The notes under the pieces are model-generated. The model had not been told where the DNA came from. It searched no databases and saw only the letters and a list, made by a program, of their open reading frames with translations. Made by a program: the position numbers and the translations under genes. Shown one piece after another: positions 41,701 through 53,700 of a stretch of 64,000 nt of DNA (position 1 is the stretch's first letter; each line of letters begins with the position of its first letter). Source of the stretch: Eublepharis macularius. Lineage: Eukaryota; Chordata; Lepidosauria; Squamata; Eublepharidae. Location: the NCBI RefSeq assembly GCF_028583425.1, contig NC_072797.1:25454001-25518000 (forward strand), read 5' to 3'.

Positions 41701-44700
41701 CAGGACTCTGCGGGTTCTAGTCCCACTACTGCCACGAGCTCAGCAGGTGGCCTTGGGTAAGCCACTCCTCTCAGCCGCAGCTCTCCACTTGTATTGTAGA
41801 ATTACTGACAACACTATCTTTGTTCACCGCTCTGAGTGGGCACTAAACTGTCCAGAAGGGCAGTGTATAAACACGCTGTTGTTCTTGTTGTTTTTATTAG
41901 TTCTGATCCTAGGTCCTCACAAGTTTCATATTACAGATATTACATTTGTGTGAGTGAGCAAGTTGTTCCTTTCACATGTGTGCTTGCCTCTCCACATCTA
42001 ATCTTACGAGCCACTGCCTCAGCAGACTGGCTCGCAAGGTTGGTTTTGAACTACTGCAATGCCATAGCTTGGTGGATTCATTCTTGGTCCATTTGCAAAA
42101 CTTCAGTACAAAGGCTAGGTGATTAGTTAAAAGCAAACCAATTACAGGCTTGGTTTTTGTTTTGTTTTGTTATTTTTAACATCCCAGCTGCCTTGTGGCT
42201 GATCTCAATTTGGAATGAACAAAGGAAAAACCAACCGGAGCAGATTGGCCAAGATTGTTCTTCATGTTGCATTAATTTTAGATAGAAATGAGATTGAAAT
42301 GAAGTATGGGTAGTTGCTATAGAGATAAACTGCATTAGAATTAGCAGGTATTTGCGGCCTGCTGTCAACACAATCTAGGAGAAGTTTTTTTTTTTCCTTT
42401 CCCCTAATGTAACATGCTGCATTGGGGAATTGCACAGTGGTTCTACCAATAAAGGATTTAATTATTAAAGAATTATACTCTGTAATGTGCATAGTTTTTT
42501 GCTACTTTGAACATAGGGGTGTATACTCTGTTCTGCTTAAGTGCAGAGCTTTCCTCTGGTGCGAGGAGTCTTTCCTTTGCAGAGGGAGCTCTTCTACTAG
42601 TGGAAGAGACTCGACCCAGAGGAAGTCTCATGGTACTGGAGAAAGGCTCTAGAACGGTCTGCCACAGTCTATAGTTGTACTGATATTCAGTTGCTATTGG
42701 TGTTTCTAACTCCTGTCAGCTTTAGAGCCTGTAATTCTGCCATGTCTTCTCACGTTTCCTTTGTTGCAGCTTTGATGCGCTTACAGGTGAGACCAAAGGA
42801 AGAGTCATCCACACAAAGAGCTTTGGGGGCCAGTGCAGAAAGGTGTTTAGTGGTGACCAGAGAGAATATTACCGGCTAAGTGACAGCGTCCTTGCTTACA
42901 CATTCCAGGTGTGCTTGTTTTAGCTTTTTTAGCGACAGGATTAATTTCACGGTTCTTTTTTAAAAACCGTTAATGCAATGGTGTTACCGTGCAGGATAGA
43001 TTATAGTGCATGGCCACAATCCCTGCAGATGCTCCTTGCTGTTTATGGCTAGTGATTTGATCTAAAAGCCACTTTTTTAAAGCAGTTTATACGTTTTATA
43101 CAGTTTATACATCCTAGTTTATACATTTTTGAGAAACATGGTAGGTATAAGAAGAGATAAGCCATCATATGTGGAATGCTGGTCCCACCCACCTATGCAA
43201 ATTTTCCAAACGCAGCACAGTACGTGCACATGTACAAACAGTTTCTATGAATGTTGGTGCTGTGTCCCACATACGGGCAAACATATCTAGATGGATATAG
43301 GACCAATGTACTTGGTTGCAAGTGGGGTCAGAGCTAGTACACTCATTCCTGCTCCTCCTGTATATATTTTGGCTTGTCTCTTCACAGGGTCGTGTCTACA
43401 TGGCTAAGTGGTGAAGCTAGGGTTGGGTGGATGTCTTTTCTTCCCGTCCACTCCAGCCCGCTCCACTCCACTCTTTTGCTTCATCCAGGGTTCCATTCCA
43501 TGTCCTGCCAATGATCCCCCCTGAACATCTGTGAATTTAGTTTGTATAGAGGTACACATAGTACGGGCTGGCAATAAAGAAATTGAAATCATTAAAGATT
43601 TTCTATTCCTTGGTTCAATCATCAATCAAAATGAAGACTGCAGCCAAGAAATCAGAAAGAGATTGAAAGTTGGAAGGACAGCCATGAAGGAACTAGAAAA
43701 GATCCTTGAGTGGAAGGAAGTGTCATCAAGGACCGAGATCAAGATACTATGGTATTCTCCATTACTCTCTGTGGAGGTGAAAGTTGGACAGTGATGAAAT
43801 CTGAAAGGATGAAGATTGATTCTTTTGAAATGTGGTGTTGGAGCAGAGTTTTACAACTACCACAGATGCTAAAAAAATGTGGGTTTTACATCAAATCAAA
43901 CCAGAATTCTCTGTAGAAGCTAAAATGACGAAACTGAGGCTATTGTACTTTGGTCACATCACGAGAAGACAAGACTCACTAGAAAAGACAATAATGCTAG
44001 GAAAAGTGGAAGGCAGTAAGTGAGAATCTTCACACACACAAAAAGTCCCAGGAGTATGCATGCAGTTCCTCATTATGGACAACTCAGCTCAGAGCATTTC
44101 AAAAGGATCCCTACTTACATATGAGTACTCCTTCCATCACACGGTCCCCTTGAGCATAGAAATATAGTGTGTCAGGGAGAAGGCTACACTAAACTTTTTC
44201 TCTCACATGTACGTGCAGAGATATTTCCCGATGGGGGAAAGCATGAAACATGTGATTGCACTTGCAACCTGAACTGATACAAACCAGGAAAAACTTTCCC
44301 ACTTGAGCCTGTTCAATATATAAATTGGCCCTTATGTCTCATTGAAAGCAATGGAATGGGATTTGGCCATGCATATGTCCCATAAGTTACCTAGAGTCTT
44401 CAGTCCTCTAGGTAAGAAGTGCTATGAGTACTGGGCACAGTATATAAAATGGTAGGTACTGTTATGTCTAGATGGTTCATATTGTTTATGTTGGATTAGC
44501 ATCACTTAAGTAACTCTGCAGAGATTGCAGAGATTACATGGTTTTGTTTTTTTAAAAAATGTTGGTATACTTTCTAAACACGTCCTCGAATCTGTGCCAA
44601 GAAGTACAGCAAAGGAGACTAGTAAGCAGTAGAATATGATTAATAAAAGGGCTTTTTTTTCTTCTGCAGGTGAAAATTGAGAATGATTTCAGCACTGAGT

Positions 44701-47700
44701 TTTACGACAGTAGCTGGTCTTACGTGAAGCACACAGTGAACACTGTAACTTCAAGTCACGGCTATGATTTTAACCCCAGCTCACATTCTATGGGTAGTTC
44801 AAAGGTAAATACTTCCGAGTCCTCCTTCTTTCTCCAGGTCCTCTTTCTTTCTCCAGGGCAGCCATGTCAAAGTCATGCCGTTTTCAGAGCAACATGGCTA
44901 TAGCAGAACTATAAACTACCATAATGGTTGGAATCAACATAAAGCCACAGGTTCACAGGACCAATCACTCGTGGAAGGGCATGGAAGGGAATGCTATGAA
45001 TGCAGCCACAAGCTTGCCTCCTCCTCTCCCATACTTTTGTAGGTGAGGGTGAGCAGTAACTGAACAACCCAAATCTTTTGCCCATTTGAGATCAAAATGG
45101 TATACTTAATCAGGGGTCATTTTGTAGAAAAAGAGCTGCAGGAACTCATTAGCATAACGCATTAGCACAACTCATTTGTATATGCCACGTCCCTTGACAT
45201 CACCTATCCTAGCTGTTTTGGACCCAATCCTGGCCATTCAGGGATGAAATTGGGCCCAAAATGGCAAAAAGGGGCTGAAAATGGCTGTAAAGGGGCCCAA
45301 AATGGTCATGATTGCTGAGCGGGAGAGTGATCCACCACCTGTCATGGACATTTTGGGCTCTAATAGGGCCATTTTGGCCCTGATCCAGGCCAAAATGGGC
45401 CTAAAATGGCCGGTAATCAGGTGGGTGGGGCCACCTGACATGTGACCTCTTTGGAGAACTGCCGGAACTGCGTTCCTGTGCGTTCCCCCTCAAAATGAGC
45501 CCTGTACTTAACCATTAAAAACAAAGCAGTCATCAATCTATTCTTTATCTATTCTTTATCTATGCAGCCCTCTTAGAAATGTTTTTCTGCCGTTGTGAAA
45601 ACAGTAGCCTGATTTATTTATTTTCTCCCATTCCTAGAGTAACCACCTCATGGTGATTGAAAACAATGTGGAAGTTGCTCAGTTCATCAATAATCGGCCA
45701 GAATTTCTAACTCTCGCCGAGCCCTTCTGGAAAGAGCTTGCCAACCTTCCTGCATTCTATGAGTACAACGCATACCGAAAATTAATTGAACATTTTGGAA
45801 CACATTTCTTTCGCTCTGGATCTTTAGGAGGACATTACAAAGCTCTGTTTCATGTGGGCACAGATAGTATGAAGGCAACAGGTAATGTGCGGGGGTACTC
45901 ATTCTAAATAGTAAAAGATTTCCTGGGGAATCTAAATACCTTCTATTCTTATATCTAAAAATAAAGCTACCCTAAAATAGTAGGGGAAGTACAGGGGCAT
46001 GATATAGCCCAATCTCTTCAGCTCTCAGAAGATAAACAGGGTTGGTGCTTGGACGAGAGACTACCAAGGAAGACACTGTAGAGGAAAGCGATGGCAAACC
46101 ACCTCTGCTCCTCACTTGCCTTGAGAGCCAGTTTGGTGTAGTGGTGAAGAGCGCGGGACTCAAATCTGGAAAGCCGGGTTTGATTCCCCACTCCTCCACT
46201 CAAAGCCAGCTGGGTGACCTTGGGCTAGTCACAGCTCTCTGGAGCTCTCTTAGCCACACACCCCTCACAGGGTGTTTTGTTGTGGGGATAATAATGACAT
46301 ACTTTGTAAACCGCTCTGAGTGGGCATTAAGTTGTCCTGAAGAGCGGTATATAAATCGAATGTTGTTGTTGTTATTGAAAGCCCCTTGCTGGGGATACCA
46401 TCAGTCGGTTGCAGCTTGACTGCACATACATATGTAAACATACAAGTCTCCATTCTTTTTGAAATGCTTGGGGGGGGGGGAGTTGTTTGTGTGTGCAAGG
46501 GGTACAGTTTCAATGAGAAATACCCTTGAAGAACCGCTTATTCCCAGAGCCAACAGGGTGTAGGGGTTAGTGTGCCAGACTAGGATATGGCTGGCACAGG
46601 CTCGGATCCCCTCTCTGCCACAGAAGCTTGCTGAGTCACCTTGGGCCAGTCACACATTCTCAGCCTTCTCTTTCTCACAGGATTGTTGTGAGGATAAAAT
46701 GGGAGGAGAGAACAACGTAAACCACTTTGGGCCCCCACTGAGGATAAAGGCAGGGAATGAATTAAATACATCATTTCAAGCCCACCTGTTAGTTAAGATC
46801 TTCTGAGACCCTGCTTGTATGCCGTCACTGGCAGAGTAAATACCACAGACAGGGCCTTCTTAGTTATGGCGTCCTGATTGTCAAATTCACACCCAATGGT
46901 GAGCTGCCTGGCAACAAGCTTATTAACTCAGGCAAAAATACACATATTCTTCAGAACTTTTGTTGCGTCTCTCTGCCCTGTGCCTGACTTGTGCTCAATC
47001 TGCTGAAGTGACGCATAGACCAGGCTGTCTCAAGAAACACTTGGAGTCTCATTTAGCAGGACGTTCTTGAGCATGCTGTCAGCAGAGCACTGAGCCTTCA
47101 TCGTATAGTCAAGAACAACTGATATCTTTTGTACTAGGTATGAGCATGAGGGACATGCATGAATGTAGAACATCCGGCTGGAATGCCTTCTTTGTAAAGA
47201 AGAGTAAAACAGAATGCACCAAACTGGATACGCTATTACAGCAATCGTCAGGTAACTCCCCTCCTTTCTGTATTACTGCTAATTAATAGTAGGTAAATCA
47301 ATCATATCAATGAAATGGACATTCCTCTAAAGTAATAAGATCCTCATACAAAAGTTTGACTCCCGTTTTTCAATTGTTGAATGGAAGAGGAAGTTTTGAC
47401 AAGTGCATCACATCATTTCTCAGGAGGACTTCAGGGATAAGTTGCAATTATAGATATAGAAGAAAACAGGTAACAACTTCCTCCTAGTTTCCGATTATAA
47501 TTGGGTTCACCATTGACTTCTGTTTGAGTAGCAACAGCTCTATGCGTCTAGGTGCATGCAAGAGAGCAGTGGCTTTGGGCTTGGGGATATTTTCAGGGGC
47601 TACTGAAGGCAGCAAATTTACTTGATTCACCTTTCTTGCAACCTGATGCACGTTTCCTGTGGGATATCTTTTCTGGAAACCCCAAATAGTCACCCTGACC

Positions 47701-50700
47701 AGGTGCAGGCATGGAGAGTTGTGAATTTGGTGATGTTCCTTTATTGTATTACATAATTTTTAACATGAACCCTTACAGGAAAAGGCTTTGTTCTAGTTTC
47801 CTTTTCACTTCTTAAGTAGCTTGCTAGCTGATGCTGGTTATGGCTGAGCAGGTAGGGTTGCCAGCTCCAAGTTGGGAAATTCCTGGAGATCTGGGAGATG
47901 AAACCTGGAGAAACCTGGAGAAAGTGAGGTTTGGGGAGGGAAAGGACCTTGGCATGGCATAATTCCATAGAGTCTACCCCCAAAAGTAGTCATTTTCTCC
48001 AGGTGAACTGATCTCTGTGGCCTGGAGACCAGTTGTAATTCCGGGAGATCTCCAGCCACTACCTGGAGGCTGGCAACCCTAGTAGCAGGACCCAAGCCAA
48101 GCCTTGTTTATCTTCCAAGAAAGTTGAACTGTTTTGTTTCTGGGCAGTGTGGATTTGTTACAAGACCTTCTCTTGCAGTCACAACATCACCTCCCCAGTC
48201 TTAAATGCTGGGATAACAACATTACAAGGAAGGTGTTAGCCTCTGCCTCTGATATGGGCCGTTTCCACAGTTTCGTGCAAAACTCCCAGATAACAGCATC
48301 TTCCTGGTGCGATTTCATGTGAGAAAATGCTGTCTTCCGGGTCTTTCACACAATGTTCTGCAGGCAGGTAAGACGTGTGGAAACGGCCAGGGTTGCCAAC
48401 CTCCAGGTGGGCCTGGAGCTCTCCCAGAAATACAACTGATTTCCAAAGTACAGAGATAATTTCCTCTGGAGGAAATGGCTGCTTTGGAGAGTGGACCATG
48501 TCATGATACCCCCCTGAGGTCTCTCCCCTCCTCAAACCTCCACAGGCCCCACCCCCAAATCTCCAGGAATTTTCCAACCTGAAGTTGGCAGCCCTAGTCT
48601 CTGAGGACCAAATCGGGGTACGTGAGACCCACAGGGGAAGGGGGGATTTGAATCAGATCCATGACAGCTCCAGGGAGGAGCACTGGCTCTTTCCTCCTTA
48701 TACCATTTCCCTGATAGAAATCACCACCTGGAGCTAATATTGACTGCAGTAGGGCAGGAACACAGGTGCCCATATTGTTTGGTGTAGTGGTTAAGAGCAG
48801 CAGGACTCTAATCTAGAGAACCAGGTTTGATTCCCCACTCCTCCACTTCAGTCAGTCACAGCTTCTCGGAGCTCTCTCAGCCGCACCCACCTCACAGGGT
48901 GATTGCTTTGAGGATAATAATAACACACTTTGTAAACTGTTCTGAGTGGGCATTAAGTTGTCCTGGTGGTATATAGATCAAATGTGGTTATTGTTGTTAT
49001 TACTGAAATGAGCAGGGTTGCGAACTTGCAAGCCTCCAGGTGGTGGCTGGAGATCTCCTGGAATTACAACTGACCTCCAGACAACAGAGATCAGTTCCCC
49101 TGGAGAAAATGGCTGCTTTGGAGGGTGGACTCTATTGCTTTATATCCTGCTGAGGTCCCTCCCCTTCCCAAATCCCACCCTTTTCAGGCTCCACCCCCAA
49201 AATCTCCAGGAATTTCTGAGCCCAGAGCTGGCAACCCTAGAACTGAGTGAAAAGCAAAAACCTCAAATGTGTACAAACTCAACATTATAATTGGAAAAGT
49301 AAAACAATGCAAAATGAATCTGCCCCTGTACTGGCATTGTCTCTGTGACCAGAAGTAGGGTGTTGGGGCTGGGCTGAGAATAATGCTTCTAGACCCTTCT
49401 GCTCTGCTCAGAAAAGCTGTAAGCTCTTCTAGGCTAAGATGCCTTCATGCTGCTTAAGTGATCCTTTCTCTGGAGGAGAACACAGGTATATACCAATTGC
49501 CATTACACTCTTTCTTATAGGAATCATTAACTGGACCTCTGCCTGGACCAAATCCAGACCCTTGACAGGTGTCACCTACCCAAGGTGGACTATTTGTCCA
49601 AGCTGCATCATCTTTATTTGACAATATAGTGTGCCTTATTTTTCTGTGCTTTACTCCACATGCTCTTTCAAGGTGGCAGCAGCAACCAGATTAAAGCAAA
49701 TCTGCATGTCGAGGGAGGAAGTCCAGGGACTGTAGCTGCCCTGAGCTACTTGGACCTCCAGGATCCGGCTGGAAACGCTCAACGGTACTCTTTATGGGCT
49801 AGATCCGTATCCACTTATCCGAGAGTCATTAAGCAAAAGGTAAGGCTTTGCGTTGTTTCTCTGATTAGAAAGGCTTCTTTGGAGTGCAGAAAGGAGAAAT
49901 GGGACATCCTAAGGGAAAGTTGGAGAGCTCTTGTTTTGGGGTAGCGGCCTGTGTGGGACGTAGGCTTATAGACCTATGTGCTTCAGCTCAATATCACTCC
50001 GCACGTCTTGAAGACATTATAACCACTTTCTTCCACGGTCTTTGCCACCCAGGCCAGTCACTAAGTGAGACATGTGGTTCAAAGGCTGATTGGGCTCCAT
50101 CCCAAAGGCCAATTTGCTTCCATCTCATTTTGCTTACTTTCCCTAATTAGTTTAGCCAGTTTTGAGATTCCCTAAAAATTCTGCTGATGTAGGATAGCCA
50201 GGTATCTGCTTTTGGCGGAAGACTCCTGCTGGTGAGTGTGTCCCCCCCCCACCCCCCGCTTATTTCCCAGACTGGCAGGAGAAAGGTCTGGGGGCAGAAA
50301 TGACATTGTGCAACATACGACGTCACATCAGGGCAAAAAGCTCCCAGATTTCATGTCAGCACGTTGGGGGATGTTCCGGCCATCCTCAGATCATGGGTTT
50401 TTGCCACGCAATGTGCAACTTGTTTCCACCCCCAGATCCCACCCCTAAACTTCCCAGGAATGCCGGCCACTGTGTTGATGGTAAAAGTAACTTGGCACTG
50501 AGTTCGGGTCTCTACTGAATATGAACCACTCAGATCTAAGGCCGTACATGAGGAAATTTCCAGACTTCAGATTTAAGCTGTGTTGTCTAAATAAATAAAT
50601 CGTCCAAACACGGGACTCTAATCTGGAGAGCCGGGTTTGATTCCCCACTCCTCCACAAAGCCAGCTGGGTGACCTTGGGCGAGTCACAGTTCTCTTGAGC

Positions 50701-53700
50701 TCTCTTAGCCCCACCCACCTCACAGGGTGATTGTTGTGGGGTAATAATAACACTTTGTAAACCGCTCTGAGTGGGCATTAAGTTGTCCTGAAGGGCGGTA
50801 TATAAATCGAATGTTATTATTATTATTATTATTATTATTCTGTACATGCTCACGGTGGCGTATCATATATAATTTAGGGACAATCATTATAATAAAATGT
50901 AGCCAATAAAAACAAGACAAACACAAGTAGAACATCAGAAACTAGCAGCAATAAGTGTAGCCGAAGATCATAAATATCATTCAGGCCAAAGTTAGGGAAA
51001 ATAAAATGGTTTTTAACCTGGCATCTAAGGGATTACTATATAAGTGTCAGTCTCTGACATCCATGGTAAGTGGTCCAGAAGTTGCCGCATAAACATCCAT
51101 GTCCTCAGGAGTCATCCAATCACCTTTGAACATCAGAGTACCCAAATCAAGGCCTCTGGTGATGAGAGCAAACAGCTTCTCTGGCATGTCTCACTAGCTG
51201 AGGGAGTTTGCTGATTGTAACAGGCTTTAAACTCTGAAATTAGCCAATGGCTAAGAGAAACAAGCTGTGAAGCACTTGATATGTATGTCCTGGCTACAAG
51301 TGATCATTAACAACAGCAACAACATTCGATTTATATACCACCCTTCAGGACAACTTAATGCCCACTCAGCGGTTTACAAAGTGTGTTATTATTATCTTCA
51401 CGGCCATCACCCTGTGAGGTGGGTGGAGCTGAGAGAGCTTTGAGAGAGCTGTGAATGACTCATGGTGACCCAGCTGGCTTCGAGCGGAGGAGTGGGGAAT
51501 CAAACCCAGCTCTCTAGATTAGAGTCCTGCCTTTCTTAAGCACTGCACCATGAGCATCATTCCCTATTAAGATATATGTTTTGAATGCATGTCAACTATG
51601 CGCTCTTACAGGTGCTCTAACATGCGCTCTGTTAAGTTCAGGCTTCACAGAATAACATAGTAGTTTACTGACCTCCTTTGCTTGGTTTCAGCATTTATTG
51701 AAAGACTAAACCCAGCAGATTTACTCAGTTTGATGTAGTACATTGCAGAGCTGGAAAAAGTACAGAAGAGGGCAACCAAGATGATTAGGGAGCTGGAGCA
51801 CCTTTCCTGTGAGGAAAGGTCTGGAGAGTCTAAGACTTCTTACTTAAGGAAAGGGACAATAAGAGGGGTCATGATAGAGCTTTATAAAGTTATGCATGGG
51901 GTAGGGATAGCAGACAGAGATCTTTTCCTCTCCAAACAAGTGCCTATGCTTCTGCAAGCCTTATACAATAAAGCTGGTGGATGGTAGATTCAAGATAGAC
52001 AAAAGGAAATACTTCTTTACATAATGAGTGACTAAGATGTGGAACTCACCACCATAAGATGTAGTGATGGCCACGGCACAGATAGTTTTAAAAATGGGAT
52101 TAAGATTCATGGAGAATAAGTTTAGGCCATTTCCACACATGTTGAATAATGCATTTTCGATGCACTTTAGCAGTCCTTTAGAAGTGGATTTTGTGTTTCA
52201 CACATGAAAACCCAGTTCCAAATGATCATTAAAGAGCATTGAAAGTGCATTATCCAATGCGTGTGGAAGCAGCCTCCAGCTACTAGCCACGATGACTAAA
52301 GGGATCTTCCATATTCAGAGTCTGTAAACCAGCACTGGGAGTGCTGACGTTTTCAGGGAAAGGCGTTGGCCTCTATGCCCTGTTGTTGGCCCTCCTTAGT
52401 AACTGGTTTGCCACTATTGAGACAGGATGCTGGACTAGATGGACCACGTGTCTGGTCCAGTAGGGCTTATGGTTAGACTGTTGTACTAGGATTTCAGAGA
52501 CCCGAGTTCACATCCCCACACTGCCATGGAAGCTTGCCGTATGACCTTGAGCCAGTCACACACTCAGTCTAACCAATCTCAGAGGGTTGGAGAAGGAGGG
52601 AATGTTCTAAGCCACTGGGGAGAAAAGTGGGCTATAAATGAGTAAATAAAAATAATGGGTTTTGGTGTGAAAAAGGTATCTGCTTACACACCTTAAACCT
52701 GAATACGTCAGAAAAAAGATTTATTTTAGCTGGTGCAAAACTTTTCTTATACATTAACTAGATACATAACTGCAGTCAATATCTTGCAAGGCAAATTTAC
52801 TGTAAAATATTTCAAATTAGCAACAGAGCCCGTTTTTTTAAAAAAGAGCCCTAGAAAACCTGGGAACACTGGGCTTCCCGCAGCAGCTCTTTCTGGTGAG
52901 CCGGGCAGGCTTGCCCAGCTGTCCTGTGGCAGTGACTCCCTCTGGAGAAGCGGGTGGGCTTGCCTGGCCGTCCCACAGTGGCAGCTCCCTCCGGAGAGGC
53001 AGGTGGGCCAGGACACACTTTTTATCCTGGTGCCCCTGCACAGGCACACCAGGATAAATGTACGTTGTTGGGAACATGGTTTCCCTTTTATATAGAAAGA
53101 TGGGTTTTGCACCAGGGATTGAAATCAAAGTGACTTTAAAATGCTTTACTTTGGTCCGATTCTGTCCCCACTCATAAGGAGTTCTGAGCTTCTTGTGCTA
53201 AGTATAACAAGTAAATAATGTTCCAGTCTAAAATATTTAAACAGAATGTATCTTTGTGACATACAGATAACACCATTGTATGAGTTGGTAAAGGAAGTAC
53301 CTTGTGCGTCAGTCAAAAGATATTACCTGAAACAAGCCATTGAAGAGTACATGTCTGAAAATGATCCCTGCAGATGCCGGCCATGCCAAAATGGCGGCCA
53401 GCCAGCCATTGTAGAGACTCAGTGCCTATGCTTCTGCAAGCCTTATACTTTTGGAGTAGCTTGCGAACTGGGGACCCTTGTCCAAGACCAGCCAGGTAAG
53501 ATACCTCGCTCAAGATTTTAGAGGTTTAAAACAGTCTGTGCAATGTGTTAGTCTCACACCCCACCCTTGAGCAGCTGCAAAAAATAGTATGTTTGTAAAA
53601 AGCACAACTCCTTTTCCACACACTGATGAGTTGAAGTAGTTGGAGTTTAGCCAATCAGCAGTTTAGTTATATGTATAGACTGGTCATGGTCACGCTTTGC

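Larger units (their letters stand above)
51735..52460 (+). mobile_element. CR1/L2-type LINE remnant carrying a C7 exon-11 patch
   Basis: 'gctggaaaaagtacagaaga' through 'aacaggatgctggactagat'-type sequence parallels the 40019-41280 remnant. At 51939-51966 the expected LINE text is replaced by 28 bases identical to C7 exon 11. A palindromic MITE interrupts it at 52126-52271. Confidence 0.75.

Noticed and set aside
46122-46376. tRNA-like A and B boxes
   Set aside because: They belong to tRNA-derived SINEs; the cloverleaf is not preserved, so no tRNA gene is called here or in the other SINEs.
51781-51987. Frame seeming to encode part of C7
   Set aside because: The shared 28 bases are in a different reading frame from C7 and are embedded in LINE sequence, so it is not a duplicated exon.
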